From contig CM049321.1 of assembly GCA_026874595.1 (NCBI GenBank), positions 47,795,797-47,859,796 on the forward strand: a DNA stretch of 64,000 nucleotides, in the 5' to 3' direction. The stretch is from Sipunculus nudus. Its lineage: Eukaryota; Annelida; Sipuncula; Golfingiida; Sipunculidae. This document shows positions 52,849 through 64,000 of the stretch, piece by piece; the first letter of the stretch is position 1; each line of letters begins with the position of its first letter. Under the pieces are notes generated by a model, which was not told where the DNA came from, searched no databases, and saw only the letters and a list, made by a program, of their open reading frames with translations. The translations under genes were made by a program, and so were the position numbers.

Positions 52849-55800
52849 TTAATTAATTCCTTGGGCTAAATAGACTTTCCTTTTCTCAGTTGCCCAATAA
52901 ATGTATAAGGCCAGACTGTTTATAACTTGTATGTTACTGCTGGACATCAGAAATGTAAAGTTATCCATACCAGCTCCTGTTATTTCATTTTCTATATATT
53001 TTCTCCTGATAATATTGTATAATCCACATTCCATAATAAAATGATTTTAATCTTCAACAATATTAAAACCTTTATTGAAACAATATGTGCATAACCGGTT
53101 CTCTCTAGGTGTTTTATGTCTTCTCCCCATTTCCACTTCTAAATCATGTATTGAGCATCTGAACCTGGCCAGGTACAGTATGTTCCTTTTTTGGGGTATA
53201 CATGTTAAGTATTTTTCTATTTCCAACACTGATTTAAAATGCCCATATGTTTTGAGTCGCTTGTTATTAGTTATTTGTTGGTGCCATTCCTGTATACCAA
53301 TGTCCCTTATTCTTTGTCTAAATTCTCGAATAAATTTATTACAATCACCTACATCCTGAAAAATCCACACATACCCAAACCCATATCTGTATAAAATTTC
53401 TTTCACCTTAGTTGCCCAGTTAATTCTTCCTGACGTGTCCATTTGATACAAACAATAATATGCTTGTTTGGGTAAACGTCCGTTTTGCATATATAATATT
53501 TTCACCCAGTACAATATTACCTTTATTATACCCTTGAGCTTTAAAGGTAACCTGCCATATTCACCTAACACAGCAGGGTTAGGAGCCGCTGAATTTAAAT
53601 GGAGTAAGCTTTTACAAAATTTATTTTGTACCCTCTCTATTTCCTCACAGATATTCCACCCCCATATTTCACTTCCATAAAAGAGTACGGACTCCACCAT
53701 CATATCAAACATATAAAAAAGTTGTTGTGGTGTAACATATTTGCATTTCAGCCAGTATCTTTTTATCATCCCAACTGCTTTCTGTGCCTGATTTACCTGG
53801 TATTTTTGTGTTTTGTTCCATTTTCCAAAACTTGTGTATATGGTCCCAAGGTATTTATAATGACTTGTTACCTGGATGTCATTTCCCATAAATTTCCACC
53901 TTTCATTATTTTTAACCCTGCCACCATTCCTAAATACCATGACTTTTGTTTTATTCAGATTGACTTTCATACCATACTTCAGACAGAATTTTTCTAGAGT
54001 TTCTATATGCCTTTGTAACTGACCAACTGTATCGCCAAACAGCACTATATCATCTGCATACATTAATAAAGATAGGTTTGGCATTTCTTCCGATAAGAAT
54101 ATACCCCTATTGTTAGATTGTTTAATTAGTAGATTGAGTTCATTCATAAACAAAGTAAATAATGTGGGGCTGATCATGCATCCTTGCCTTGTGCCAGTTT
54201 GACACTCAAAATATGTTGTTAATCCATTTTCTGTTAGAATGCATGAACTTAGTTTAGAATATAAGATTCAACAGTCATATAAAAGTTTCCAGAAATTCCG
54301 TTTTTTAACAATACATATTTTAAAACATTGTGATTTATGCTGTCAAAAGCCTTGGAAAAATCGACATACAATACATATACTCTTCCTTTTTGTCTGGAAA
54401 TGTATTTTTTTATCACTGCCATGAGTGTGAACATATTGTCTATTGTACATCTTCCTTTTCGAAACCCTGCTTGCTCCTCTGCTAAAATATCTCTTTCATC
54501 TAACCAGCTTATAAACCTGTTATTCATAATTTTACAAAATATTTTACCTATACAGTTTAATAAAGAAATTCCTCTGTAGTTGTTTACATCTTCAGTATCG
54601 CCACTCTTATACAGAGGCATAATAATAGCTTTGGCCCAGTCCCCTGGATATGTTGAATGTTTAAACACACCGTTAAAAAGTGCATGCAACAATGGCAGTA
54701 ATTTATCTATGAAATCTTTAAAAAATTCTGTTACCAGTCCATCAGGTCCAGGTGCTTTACCTGATTTCATTTGTTCAACCACAGTTCTTATTTCTGTAAA
54801 AGTTATTTCCTTGTTTAAAGTTATATTTTCTGGACCTGTAAGGTATTTAGCATCTGAATTCAACACCTTTATAACCTCCTGCTCAAATATAGGATCTAAC
54901 TTTATCTGATTATCTTCTAGGAGATTGTTAAAATAATCAAACCATTTTTGTTTTGAAATATTATTTTTTCTCTGTGTGCCTCTCCTGATATTTTTCATAG
55001 TGCGCCACATTTCATTGGTGGTCTGACAGGATGAAATCTGTCCTGTTGTTTTCTTCTCATACAGTTCACTTTTAAATTTACAGGTTTTTTTAAAATGTTC
55101 CTTCTTTCTTTGATAGTCAATAAAATCATTTTTACTATCAGTCAATCTAAACTTATTTAAAGCTTTATATTTCTCAATTCTTGCAGACTCACATGTCACA
55201 TCCCACCATCCTGGTTGTTTGATACACTTCCTTTTAGAATTGGTCTTCTTTAAATATGTATTTTCTGCAATGTGCTGCAAAATTTGTGCTAATGTTTTGG
55301 CAGCCTTGTTAGGGTCATTGTTAACAATACCGTAAAAAACACTAAGCATTTCTTTAACTGTGTTATCTTCATCCCAACAGTAGTTATTAGCTTTTCTGTT
55401 TCTATACTGTACCCACATAATTTCTTCCTTATTATCCAAATTAATACTTGAATTTGTATTTGTTGTTATCACCATTTCCGCTGTCACTGGAAAATGGTCT
55501 GACATGTCCATATTTAACACTGTCAGTTTATTAAATTTAGAGTATAACCCTGAACTAACAATTATGTAATCAATTTGGCTCTTGCCAATAGATGAACAAT
55601 ATGTGTAATCACCTTGCACATCTGGTTTGATTCGACCATTTAATATTCTTAAATTAAGCATTATGCATAACTCTTGTAGTGATTTGCCAAAATTATTGAC
55701 TGTTTGATCCTTACTGTTTCTCTTTATTCTAAAATTATCTTCTAGGTATGCAGATATTCCTAAATATTTAATATCATCATCTTCCAGATAATCTTGCAGA

Positions 55801-56657
55801 TATCCCATTCTGGCATTAAAGTCCCCCATCATTATTATATCCAAATCACCATATTCACATAACAATTCATATATAATATTTTCTAGTCTAATAATGCCTT
55901 TATCCTCTTCAAAAACACTGTATACAGCTGAATATTCAGGTGCAATATATACAGACAGTAATAAAACATCTTTCAACAGTCCCATTTTATCCCCTTTTAA
56001 AATAAATATCAACATATCTGTATACCTGGTTATGACAGTTTTAACATAATCTTTAAAGCAGTTTTTCACATAAACCACTATACCCCCACGTTTTACATTT
56101 ATATCCCTCACTGAGGCGTAGCCTGTATACCCATAGAATGAGCCCCTAAATTCTTGTGAATTTTCTGCCCATGTTTCAACAACTGTGATCACATCATTTT
56201 TTAAGAAAAGAGCTCTCAATTCATTTTGCCATATGTGTTTTCTGAGACCATTTGCATTCCTGGTTAGTAACCTAAAAGGTATCTTATCAATGTGATAACT
56301 TACTACTGTAGAATCTCTCTTAACTAACGTATTGGTCAAAAACTCACCACTTTTTGTTGAGTCTATGTTAGTAGACTGGCCATCAGTTCTGGTTCCCCCT
56401 TTTAAGGTTTTAGTAAGAGTGCAAGACTGTGCGCTGTGCAAAAATGTCAATGAATCACCTGAAACACATGAGACAGAAACATTATTACTATCACCATCAT
56501 TATAATGATATAGCTCCTCTTCAGCAACAGTAATATCATTAACATTATTCACTGGAGAATTCAAATTAATAACATTATTACAAAGATTTGAAACATTTTG
56601 GCTATTGGAATTAACACGTTGTAACTGAGAATTGAAGGAGGCATGTTCATTACACAT
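52849..56657 (-). pseudogene. LINE ORF2: endonuclease, reverse transcriptase, CCHC (frameshift and stop)
   Basis: Frame one (56,678-54,249) holds an APE-type endonuclease: NANG, VVETW, GDFN (residues 285-288), QIDY and SDH (393-395). RT follows with KAPGPDG (641-647), NNYRGISLLN, EEQAGFRKGR and YVDFSKAFDS. After a single-base deletion near 54,240 the frame resumes with GTRQGCMISP, MYADDIVLF, KVNLNKTKV and SHYKYLGT. TAA at 53,047-53,049 interrupts a zinc-knuckle-like end (LCTYC before, HFIMEC after). The first codon of the open frame is TTG, so the likely start is the ATG at 56,657. About 1,270 codons in all. Confidence 0.9.
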
Positions 56658-56717
56658 AGTAACCTTGTCTTCAGACAATGAGAAATTATTAACGGTTCTA
56701 GGGCTTTGGCCACAACC

Positions 56718-57680
56718 CTATTTGCTTGTGTCAGTGTCACTAATGCTAAACGCCCCTCTTGTCACATTTCTTGTTTCTTTGAGTTTTTGCACACAGTTTT
56801 GCTCTTCGTTCCACTTATAAACCTCACTTTCAATGACAAGTTTGTCGTATCTTAATGATGCTTTCAGTCCCCCTTCAATAGCCTCTGTCAACTTGACTTT
56901 CAGATTACGTCTGACATGCCTGATATGTTCTGCAAAGTCCTCTTGTATAAAGATAGGTGATTTCTTGTTTCTGAAAGTCTTGCGTGCATTCTGCAGAACA
57001 AGGTCCTTGTCCTTATAGCGCTCAAACTTGACTATCACTGGTCTGGGTTTACCACTTTCATTCCATGGAAGTCTGTGAGCCCGGTCGATGTTTATATTGG
57101 TTTCCTCATCTTTCATATTTAACTTTTCCCTAATCACTTCTCTAACTTTCTCTTCACACTGCTCCCAACTTTCCCTACCATTCTCCTCCTCTAGTCCATA
57201 AACTATCAGGTTATTTCTCCTTAATTGTTCCTCATGTTTATTAACCTTGGTCTTTAATCTTTTGTTTTCTTGCTGTAACTGTTCTATTTTGGATTCCATA
57301 TCTGACATTTTCTTTTGCATAATGTCTAACTGACTCAAAATATCTTCTAATCTATTCTGTGTTCCCTGCTTTGACTGTTTTGTTACCTGTTTACCTGGGG
57401 TGACAGTGTCTTTACTTGACACCTCCTGTTCTTGTATGTTCACGTCAATTATGTCTTGCCTACTGGCCGTCACACTTAATTCCCCACTTTCAGATCTATT
57501 TAATCTTGCCTGTGTTGCTCTGAATGTTCTCTGTTGCCCTTGGTTGTCTGTTTTATCCTTTGCCCCTGTCGGTGGCGGGCCTGGGTTAGTTTCGACATCC
57601 CCACTGCACATGAGCGTCAGGGCGATAATGAGTGCAGTTGCTATACAAACACGTACATGTGTACATGGCAACACCAACAT
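56718..57680 (-). CDS. LINE ORF1: 2A leader, coiled coil, RRM-like RNA-binding protein
   Basis: 320 residues, intact. Residues 1-35 are a hydrophobic leader (CIATALIIALTLMCSG) ending in DVETNPGP, the 2A ribosome-skipping motif. Residues 36-105 are polar. About 110-153 form a coiled coil (LSQLDIMQKKMSDMESKIEQ, then LQQENKRLK). About 156-235 resemble the ORF1p RRM (NNLIVYGLEE, INIDRAHRLP, RPVIVKFERY), followed by a C-terminal domain (IFIQEDFAEHIRHVRRNLKV). ORF1 proteins of this type coat LINE RNA and aid target-primed reverse transcription. By analogy with reported 2A-bearing LINEs, cleavage would release a 34-residue leader and an ORF1 starting with Pro. Confidence 0.9.
   Translation of the reverse strand: MLVLPCTHVRVCIATALIIALTLMCSGDVETNPGPPPTGAKDKTDNQGQQRTFRATQARLNRSESGELSVTASRQDIIDVNIQEQEVSSKDTVTPGKQVTKQSKQGTQNRLEDILSQLDIMQKKMSDMESKIEQLQQENKRLKTKVNKHEEQLRRNNLIVYGLEEENGRESWEQCEEKVREVIREKLNMKDEETNINIDRAHRLPWNESGKPRPVIVKFERYKDKDLVLQNARKTFRNKKSPIFIQEDFAEHIRHVRRNLKVKLTEAIEGGLKASLRYDKLVIESEVYKWNEEQNCVQKLKETRNVTRGAFSISDTDTSK
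57576..57599 (-). promoter_or_regulatory. 2A translational recoding motif DVETNPGP
   Basis: Codons 28-35 of ORF1 match the 2A consensus D-x-E-x-N-P-G-P exactly, preceded by the LTLMCSG stretch typical of active 2A upstream context. Skipping would occur between Gly34 and Pro35. The upstream hydrophobic segment could also act as a signal peptide when skipping fails, as reported for some sea-urchin 2A proteins. Confidence 0.85.
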
Positions 57681-57876
57681 GGGGGCTCTCCATCGAATTT
57701 GTTTGCGGGGCCCTGGTCCATACAGACCAATACGGGCTCAATACATTTCTAAGCTGACTCCCATTAGTCACACTAGGTTCTATTTCAATAAACAGACAGT
57801 TTTTAATATCTGGTTTGGAGTTTTTAGTATATTATTTACCTATATCAGCGGGAGCTCTTGAGCAAACCTTCTCACT

Positions 57877-57937
57877 CCTTTCTCACCAGGTGGCGCCCCC
57901 TCTCACCAGGTGGCGCCCCCTCTCACCTCTCGCCCTC
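57877..57937 (-). repeat. 20 bp tandem repeat in LINE 5' UTR
   Basis: TCTCACCAGGTGGCGCCCCC is repeated exactly at 57,881 and 57,901, followed by a partial unit. The GC-rich unit contains the palindrome GGCGCC. Tandem 5' monomers often serve as LINE promoters; that role is inferred here. Confidence 0.8.
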
Positions 57938-57964
57938 TAATAATAATATACTGTTATTAAAAAG

Positions 57965-60900
57965 GTACGTTGTTTATTAAAGACTGTGCATAGATGATTG
58001 AATGATTTCTATAATTCTTCCATAAATATACAGTTGAAGAACCTATGTTCTAATGATTCTTTCTCAATCTTGCAGATGTTACACGTTGGCTTTTCAATCA
58101 GTTTTTACAATGAAGCCTTTCATTTTAAGGAATAATTCTATGCATACATTTGAAATGGAAATGTTGTAGCTGAATCCTGTCTATATAAATCATGGCTCGC
58201 CTGATAGCTTTGTTAAAGTCCTCCACTGTCATATGATAGTGCATTTGTCATTGTAAAAGACCTGTGGCCTCTTCATATTTTGATTTTATGAAATGATTGT
58301 ATAACAGTTTACTTTTCCATTTGTTCACATGACTTAGGTTGTTGGATGGGTAATTGTTGGTATCATTATTATCATAATTTAGACGCTTATCTATAATATT
58401 AGCATATAACATAGTTTTCCATGTCTTTGGTATCGAGTGTACAGTGGAGTAATACTCTATAATGTTTGTTTTAATATTATAATGTAAAATCAGTTGCTCC
58501 ATCGACAATACATTTCTTTGCTGTCGTGTATATCATCCAGGAAACATATTCCCGCATTATACTAGTGCGAATAAAACAAAGTCGTGTTATTTGGTAGTGA
58601 CACGTATGGATTATGCCAAATCATTTCGATTCGTACGTCTCCCACGTTTGTGGGGGACATGTTTGTTTGAATCGATTGTATGGCTTTAGAATATCTTTAT
58701 AGAACATTAGAAGTTCATTTGGCAAGGTAAATTAGCATCTACCTCGGAACAACATGAATTTATTGTTGGAGAACGAATCGATTAGTGATCCAAGAGTGGG
58801 TGCTTAGTTGCTGAGAGTACGTTTTACCCAGGAAATTTCAAAGCTATTTTTTTTTGTATTTAAATATGTGTATCAGACCACCTTCGTTAAGTTTTTTAAC
58901 CATCACACTACACTTTCCCATCTTAAAAGTAAATCTCAATCTTCATTTCCTACCCGAAAACCGACCGATGTCGCTTCTGTTTTGTCCATATTGGCTTTTA
59001 AACCTGAATAATGTTCAAATAAGTTAAAAGTATGTAATAATACTTTTGCGGAGGATATATTTTCTACGAAGCACGTGGTGTTATTTGCTAAATGTGAGAT
59101 TTTTATTTCGACACAATATTCTTATTTTTTCTGATATATATATTGCCAGTAATTCAACCGCTAGTATAAAAAATATTGGTGACAGGGACATCCCTGTCTT
59201 ACTCCCCTTTGTGCAGGAGAGAATTATGACATATATCCATTATTCTGTACACAACCATACACATCCTTGTACAGGGTTTCATCCATTAGATGAATTAATT
59301 TGGAATATTGTTAACTTCTAATGCTGATCCCAGGAAGTTTCATTACAGAGTATCAAAAGCGGTGTCAAAATCAATTGTTAATAATATATAAGCCTGTTAG
59401 TTGTGTCAGAAAGGTTTAACGTTTCTTGAATTATGCTTATGTTTTCTCTTATGTACCTGCCGGGGACGAATCCGGTTTGATTTAAGTGAGTAAGTAATTT
59501 AAGAAGGGGTTTAAGTCGATTTGATATGGTTTTAGCTATGATGTTGTAGTCTCAAGGGAGCATAGAGATTGGCCATGAGTTTTTTAATAGTTTTTTTTCT
59601 ATTTTTCTTTATAGGAATTAAGGAGATCCCGCCTCTCCTTTGTTTAATAGAGAAGAAACCCTTTTCATGCGGGTAATTAAGACACTGAATAAATGGTTCA
59701 GTCTGAAAGTCTAAAAGAACAAATAAACTTGACAGTTATAAGCCGTCCGGGCTCTTTTCCCGGTTTAAATTGTTTTAAAGCATATAAGGATTCTTGAGTT
59801 GTAATTCGGGCGGATAATTTACTTAATTCAATATCTGCAAGTTTTGATGTAGTAGACTGATTAAAAATGGCAAGGTACCATTGTTTTTGCTCTTCTTGTT
59901 TTGTAATTTATAAATATTACCAAAGTATCTATGATTCTTGTATTATTTGTCAATTATCAGTTAGGGTTTATTTTCTGTTTCCAATGCGGTTGTTGTTTTT
60001 TTTTATTTATACTGTTTCTCTTTTCTAGTTTCAGAAAATATTTGATGTTCTTTTCTCCTTGTTCATACCAACGTATCCATGGTGTGACAATGGTGCCTTT
60101 TGTTTTCAAATCGTATAAGGTATCTAGTTAAGACTTCAATTGTGTTACATGTAATTGTTATTTTTCATTGTCCGGATATTTATTAACTTTATCAGTAAAT
60201 TCTTTGGTGAGCATTTCTTCTTTTTCTGTCTTTATCTAGTCTGTCTCTTTGAATCCTGAATTGTGTATCCTCTTATCTCGCATTTTATTGCGCCCCAGAC
60301 AGTCTATTTTCCATATGGTTATATTTTTTTCTAGATTTAAAAAATCTAGAATTAATTGTTTTATGTTCTAGACATAATCTTTAAATTTTTTAAAATAGCT
60401 CATTGGTGAACTTATAATAACCCTTACCTCTCTGAGCATCTGATTTACCTTTATAAGTAATATATATAAGGCTATGATCTGAAAAAGGAGGTTTTAAATA
60501 CGATGAAAAAAATATCTGGCACAATACTATTTGTACCTAAAAAGATCTATCTCTGAAGAAATTCTTGGATTAAATTGAACTCTAGTGTATCCCTGTACTG
60601 TAGGATGTAACATCCGCCAGGCATCACAAAGAGAGTATTTCTCCATGAAAAATGATTAAAAAGTTTGCTGCCTGACTCGGTAATTCAACTCGGCCTCCTG
60701 CTTTAGCTAGTTCAAGGTTCAGGGTTTTATTCAAGTAACCTCCAAGTATAATTGTTTCATCAGAGTGCGGTTCCAGATATTCCCCGAGTCTCTCTATAAA
60801 AAGGAAGTTGGTCAGCAAGATGATCTTTAATAGTAAAGTATACATTGCACAACATTAATGGCGTATCATAAAAAAAATCTACAATTGACAGCAGACCATC

Positions 60901-62600
60901 TTATTCCTTTACGCTGTTCGATATAACATTATTTAAATCCTGTGACTACACCATCGCTACTCCCCTACTGCTCCTTGAACCATGATAAGATATAATTTCG
61001 GAACCCAATTCATGTGTCCATATATTTTCATTATTTGTGTTACTGTGAGTCTCTTGTAGGAATGTGACGGATGTTTAATTATTTTAACCAAATGAATGCT
61101 TTCCTTCTTTTGAATTTATTTTGCAGCCCTCTTATATTGAAGCTATTTATGGTGAAATTTGACATTAAGTGTAAATATGTTTTGTACAGGTATCTTGTGG
61201 TGATCATCTCCTCAAGTTGTAGGAGATGATTGAGAGAGGGTATTTAGTGGTGGAATACTGTGGCTGGCTTCATATTCGCGAGGCTGAAATTTTGCGATTT
61301 CTCGATTGTTAATGTTTCGCGAAGGTTTCATTTTCGCGATCTCACCAGAAATAATATCAAAACTTTGGTAAAGTCATACCTGTGTGTATTATAAAATGAA
61401 AATAAGTGATGAGTTTGTGATATTCTTATCATTTTCTGATGAGACGGTACACACAGCACAGTTAGTTCAGTTCAATCTAAGGAAATTTTTTTCCTATACC
61501 TGCATGGTTGTAATTTATTATAAAATTTTTCACTGTTCTAACCTATTCCCTTACAAGTATTGGCTATACTTAATAAGAAGGACATACTCAATTGGCCAAT
61601 TGTTCCCGAGGGTTTTATTTTCTCGATTATTTTCCATTCGTGAATATAGCGAATTTAAACCCTCGCGAACAAAAAGGAATCCACAGTATCAGGCTCCGCT
61701 ATTTGTCAAGAATATAATTGTCAGACTTGGCCTGAGTGTGGCTTAACAGTAATGTTTATTGAAGATAGAAACTTTATAGTTGGAATATTATCAACTGCTT
61801 GGAGTAGATGTGGAGAACTCGGATGTTGCTGCACTTGCCTACTGCCGGGGAGGGTTCGCTCGTAGCTCGACCGCCCAAGAGTTAGGGATTCGGGGATTTG
61901 TGAAAAAGGCCACCTTCGTTTCATGGTCTCGTATGGTAATATTTCCCTCTGTTGTCCAGCAATCTGAGGTCAGTCGCCGTTTCAGTAACCTCGCTTTCTT
62001 TAACATTTGTTTGCGGGTCTGAGTTAAGACTTAACTTATGAAGGTATTTCTCGTTTCAGTGCCATCAAGCTTGAGTTTCATGCGTGCTCATAACATTGTG
62101 GATCGTGCACGGTAGGAGACAAATTTAACAAGGATGGGCCTGGGGTTTTCATTACCCTGTGGTTTCCCTACACGGTGTGATCTATCAAGGTCATTATTGT
62201 CAATATAAATGTTCAGGAATGTTTGAGCCAGGTGTGTAACCTTTTTGTCTGTATTTTCATTTTTTCCTTTCTGGCCAATGGTTTATTTTTCGAAATGAGG
62301 TTCCTCCAGAATATTGTTGCCGATGTCTAATCTGATTTTGGAGTGACTCGATTGTTTTACTCAAAGGGGTGAACTGGTCTTCTAGTACACTGACAAGATC
62401 TTCGAGCATTCAAGCAATTTAGCACAGGGTCCGTTCCAAGAGCCTCGGTTAGGTTATGAGTAAATTTTTGGGATTCAAGATGGTGGCCCTCGATATCTGA
62501 TGAAATTATTCATTGAGAATGTGGGTGCGGGTCCAGAATTTCAACGCTGTCATTTGTGTTTCGTTCTTTGGTGTTTGGATGGGTGTTTGATGAGCTGTCA
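57965..62600 (-). mobile_element. Decayed L1/Tx1-like LINE
   Basis: Minus-strand fragments in order from right to left: ORF1 RRM (LDRSHRVGKPQGNENPRP, then ILVKFVSYRARS, about 62,080-62,190); endonuclease (ETIILGGYLNKTLNLELA, then DAWRMLHPTVQGYTRVQFNP, 60,540-60,760); RT (KTGMSLSPIFFILAVELLAI, about 59,130-59,200; GLYIINN and TAFDTL near 59,350-59,390); C-terminus (HSIPKTWKTMLYA, 58,390-58,450, and CNICKIEKESLEHRFFNC near 58,050-58,100). Many stops and frameshifts; no intact ORF. A MITE at 61,255-61,689 interrupts it. Assignment to L1/Tx1 rests on motif style. Confidence 0.7.
61255..61689. mobile_element. MITE with ATACTGTGG terminal inverted repeats
   Basis: Starts ATACTGTGGCTGGCTTCATA and ends GGAATCCACAGTAT, whose reverse complement starts ATACTGTGGATTCC. 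Further inside, TTCGCGAGG-type sequence is mirrored at both ends. About 435 bp, non-coding. The overlapping ORF at 61,384-61,746 is not a gene. Inserted between the endonuclease and ORF1 parts of the L1-like relic. Confidence 0.7.
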
Positions 62601-62689
62601 CCCAAGAACCTTTTGATACTTTTCTTTGGAATGGCACCAGATGTTTTTGTTTGGGACGTACTCGTGCAACCTTTGCCGTCATTATGTCA

Positions 62690-64000
62690 CCTATTGAATG
62701 AATATGAATATATTTTTTATTCTGGTTTAAAGGCATCCGGCCCATAGAACCAATAAAAGTACAACTGATATTGTTTATATATATTTAAACGTTAAAGTAA
62801 CAATATAGTAAATACAAAAATAAATAAATTAAAATAAATAAAGATTATTGCATGCATTTGGTTATACGGAATAGTAGATAACAATGAGATTTAGTGTATT
62901 TTTAAAAATAAATAACAATTATAATAATAATGTTAACAATAAAAAAAGAGTGTTGGAATGATACCATAATACACTCCAAATACCCCTAATGCAAGCAGTA
63001 CACAAAGAAAGTGCAAAGCATATAAAATACATAAAAACAATTAATACAATGCACATAACCCAACTGTAATAAGAAAAGAAAAAAAGATAATAAAAATGAT
63101 CCTATGATACTATATTACACTTGAAAGAACCCAATACAAGTAGTACAAATGACAGTGCAAATTAATACAAAATACATAATACAAATTTAAAAGGGAAAAA
63201 GGAGAAAAAAAAGAAAAAAACATACAAATAAAGAGAACTAAAGCAATTGCATCACAATATTATTTACAAGATCCTTAAACAAAAATTGAAAATTAAAAAA
63301 AAATTAATAACACAGAATATGTAACAGCAATTTACACACAATGGACAAACATGCTTAAAACTAAGTTTATATTCATAAAGAACTGTACGTATGAGAATAA
63401 TAATTAAGTATATAATTATTTCTTATTTGCAGATGAAAAATACATTTTAGAGCAAACATATCATGATACAAATTAAACATTTATAATATAATATAATATA
63501 ATATAATATGTTCATCTGTTTTGAAAATATTCATCTGTGACTTACTGGACATACAAACATTTTGCATCCGTTATTTATATTCATGTATTAGCAACCATTT
63601 TACAGGAACATTAACAATGATAGATGTATTATCTTAAAGTAAAGGTTCTACTCCTTTAACACAAAAGTTCCCTTGCAGATTGGCATGCTACAATATTTCA
63701 TGTTTTATTACACTAACTGAGCCGGGTGCAAGTTTATTTTCATTTATGCACACGAGTAAGCATAAAGTTTCAGAAATAAATATATAAATAAAGGCAGTAT
63801 AACTTTAACATATTGGGTATGTTATAAGTCCCTTTAATAAATTTCTTGGTCTATATAGATTTTTCTTTTCTCAGTTGCCCAATAAACATATGAAGCCAGA
63901 CTGTTTATAACTTGTTTGTTACTGCTGGACATCAGCCATGTAAAGTTATCCATACCAGCTCCTGTTGTTTCATTTTTTTATATATTTTCTCCTGATAGTA
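62690..64000 (-). mobile_element. 2A-family LINE, third copy (3' end, continues beyond window)
   Basis: Matches 51,695-53,005 in order: GGTTTAAAGGCATCCGGCCC start, the A-rich 3' UTR, and the last ORF2 codons (TTGCCCAATAAACATATGAA then CAGACTGTTTATAACTTG). It ends at the window edge in the ORF2 C-terminus, so its integrity cannot be judged. Confidence 0.9.
63480..63510. repeat. (AATAT)n short tandem repeat
   Basis: Six copies of a 5 bp unit in the 3' UTR of the third LINE copy; absent from the main copy. Confidence 0.85.

Larger units (their letters stand above)
51690..57945 (-). mobile_element. Nearly full-length APE-type non-LTR retrotransposon with 2A leader
   Basis: Minus-strand order: 5' UTR with a 20 bp tandem repeat (57,681-57,945), ORF1 (57,680-56,718), 37 bp spacer, ORF2 (to 52,849), long AT-rich 3' UTR (51,690-52,848) ending in an ATTCATTCATAT-type tail. 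Endonuclease type, RT motifs and a C-terminal CCHC place it among APE-bearing LINEs of the CR1/L2/Jockey group; the exact clade is not resolved. ORF2 has a frameshift and an in-frame stop, so this copy is inactive, but ORF1 is whole. A 3' UTR of the same family recurs at 62,690-64,000. Confidence 0.9.

Noticed and set aside
54580-54909. 109-residue + strand ORF
   Set aside because: Shadow of the RT domain on the opposite strand.
57400-57861. 153-residue + strand ORF
   Set aside because: Antisense to the 2A leader and N-terminus of LINE ORF1, which has recognisable domains; no domain character of its own.
51690-57945. Integrated RNA virus suggested by the DVETNPGP 2A motif
   Set aside because: The motif is followed by a coiled-coil/RRM ORF1 and an APE endonuclease plus LINE-type RT; no capsid, helicase or viral polymerase is present.
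61721-62022. ORFs on both strands next to the MITE
   Set aside because: Not conserved with any known LINE part I could recognise; probably chance frames in decayed ORF1/5' sequence.

Overview
The window looks like AT-rich, intron-bearing animal nuclear DNA. Bacterial-style dense genes, CRISPR arrays and rRNA/tRNA genes are absent. Several transposon families and a tandem repeat carrying AGGTCA hexamers point to a mollusc, probably a bivalve; this is inference from repeat style and not a species call.

The host content is a tandem cluster of one gene family, called CTL-1 to CTL-6 here, all on the + strand. The inferred ancestral gene is a type I membrane protein: signal-peptide exon (S), first C-type-lectin-like domain (CTLD1) in two exons (A, B), second long-form CTLD2 in two exons (C, D), a Ser/Thr-rich stalk exon (E), a transmembrane exon (TM) and a cytoplasmic tail exon. 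Almost every boundary is phase 1, so exons can be lost or duplicated without shifting the frame. CTL-2 (10.70-18.47 kb) is the only copy with all parts including the tail, but it has two compensating indels around the A/B intron and a lost donor after C. CTL-5 (41.88-45.7 kb) has an intact S-A-B-C-D-E ectodomain followed by a TM exon with two stops. CTL-6 (47.64-51.6 kb) is its tandem duplicate, with a stop and lost donor in S, a damaged B donor and a duplicated C exon. CTL-1, CTL-3 and CTL-4 are relics. CTL-1 plus the 5' half of CTL-2 (about 1.9-13.05 kb) were duplicated as one ~11 kb block to give CTL-3 plus CTL-4 (about 25.6-36.4 kb).

The rest is mostly mobile DNA. From 51.7 to 57.9 kb (- strand) lies a nearly full-length APE-type non-LTR retrotransposon. 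Its ORF1 opens with a hydrophobic leader ending in a 2A-type recoding motif (DVETNPGP), followed by a coiled coil and an RRM-like core. ORF2 (endonuclease plus reverse transcriptase plus CCHC) has one frameshift and one in-frame stop. A second copy (36.4-41.15 kb) is split by a 2.4 kb Helentron-like element containing AGGTCA-rich tandem repeats; a third enters at 62.69 kb and runs off the window. A decayed L1/Tx1-like LINE fills about 57.97-62.6 kb and is itself interrupted by a MITE. L2-like and CR1/Rex-like remnants, a tRNA-derived SINE and many (TA)n tracts sit in CTL introns. An unidentified, GC-richer degenerate ORF region occupies 23.47-25.0 kb (- strand).

Biologically, the cluster resembles a birth-and-death family of paired-CTLD cell-surface receptors: one copy with a tyrosine-bearing tail, one that might be shed or secreted, and several dead copies. 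Ligands and function are not visible from sequence; immune or self/non-self recognition is a hypothesis only.
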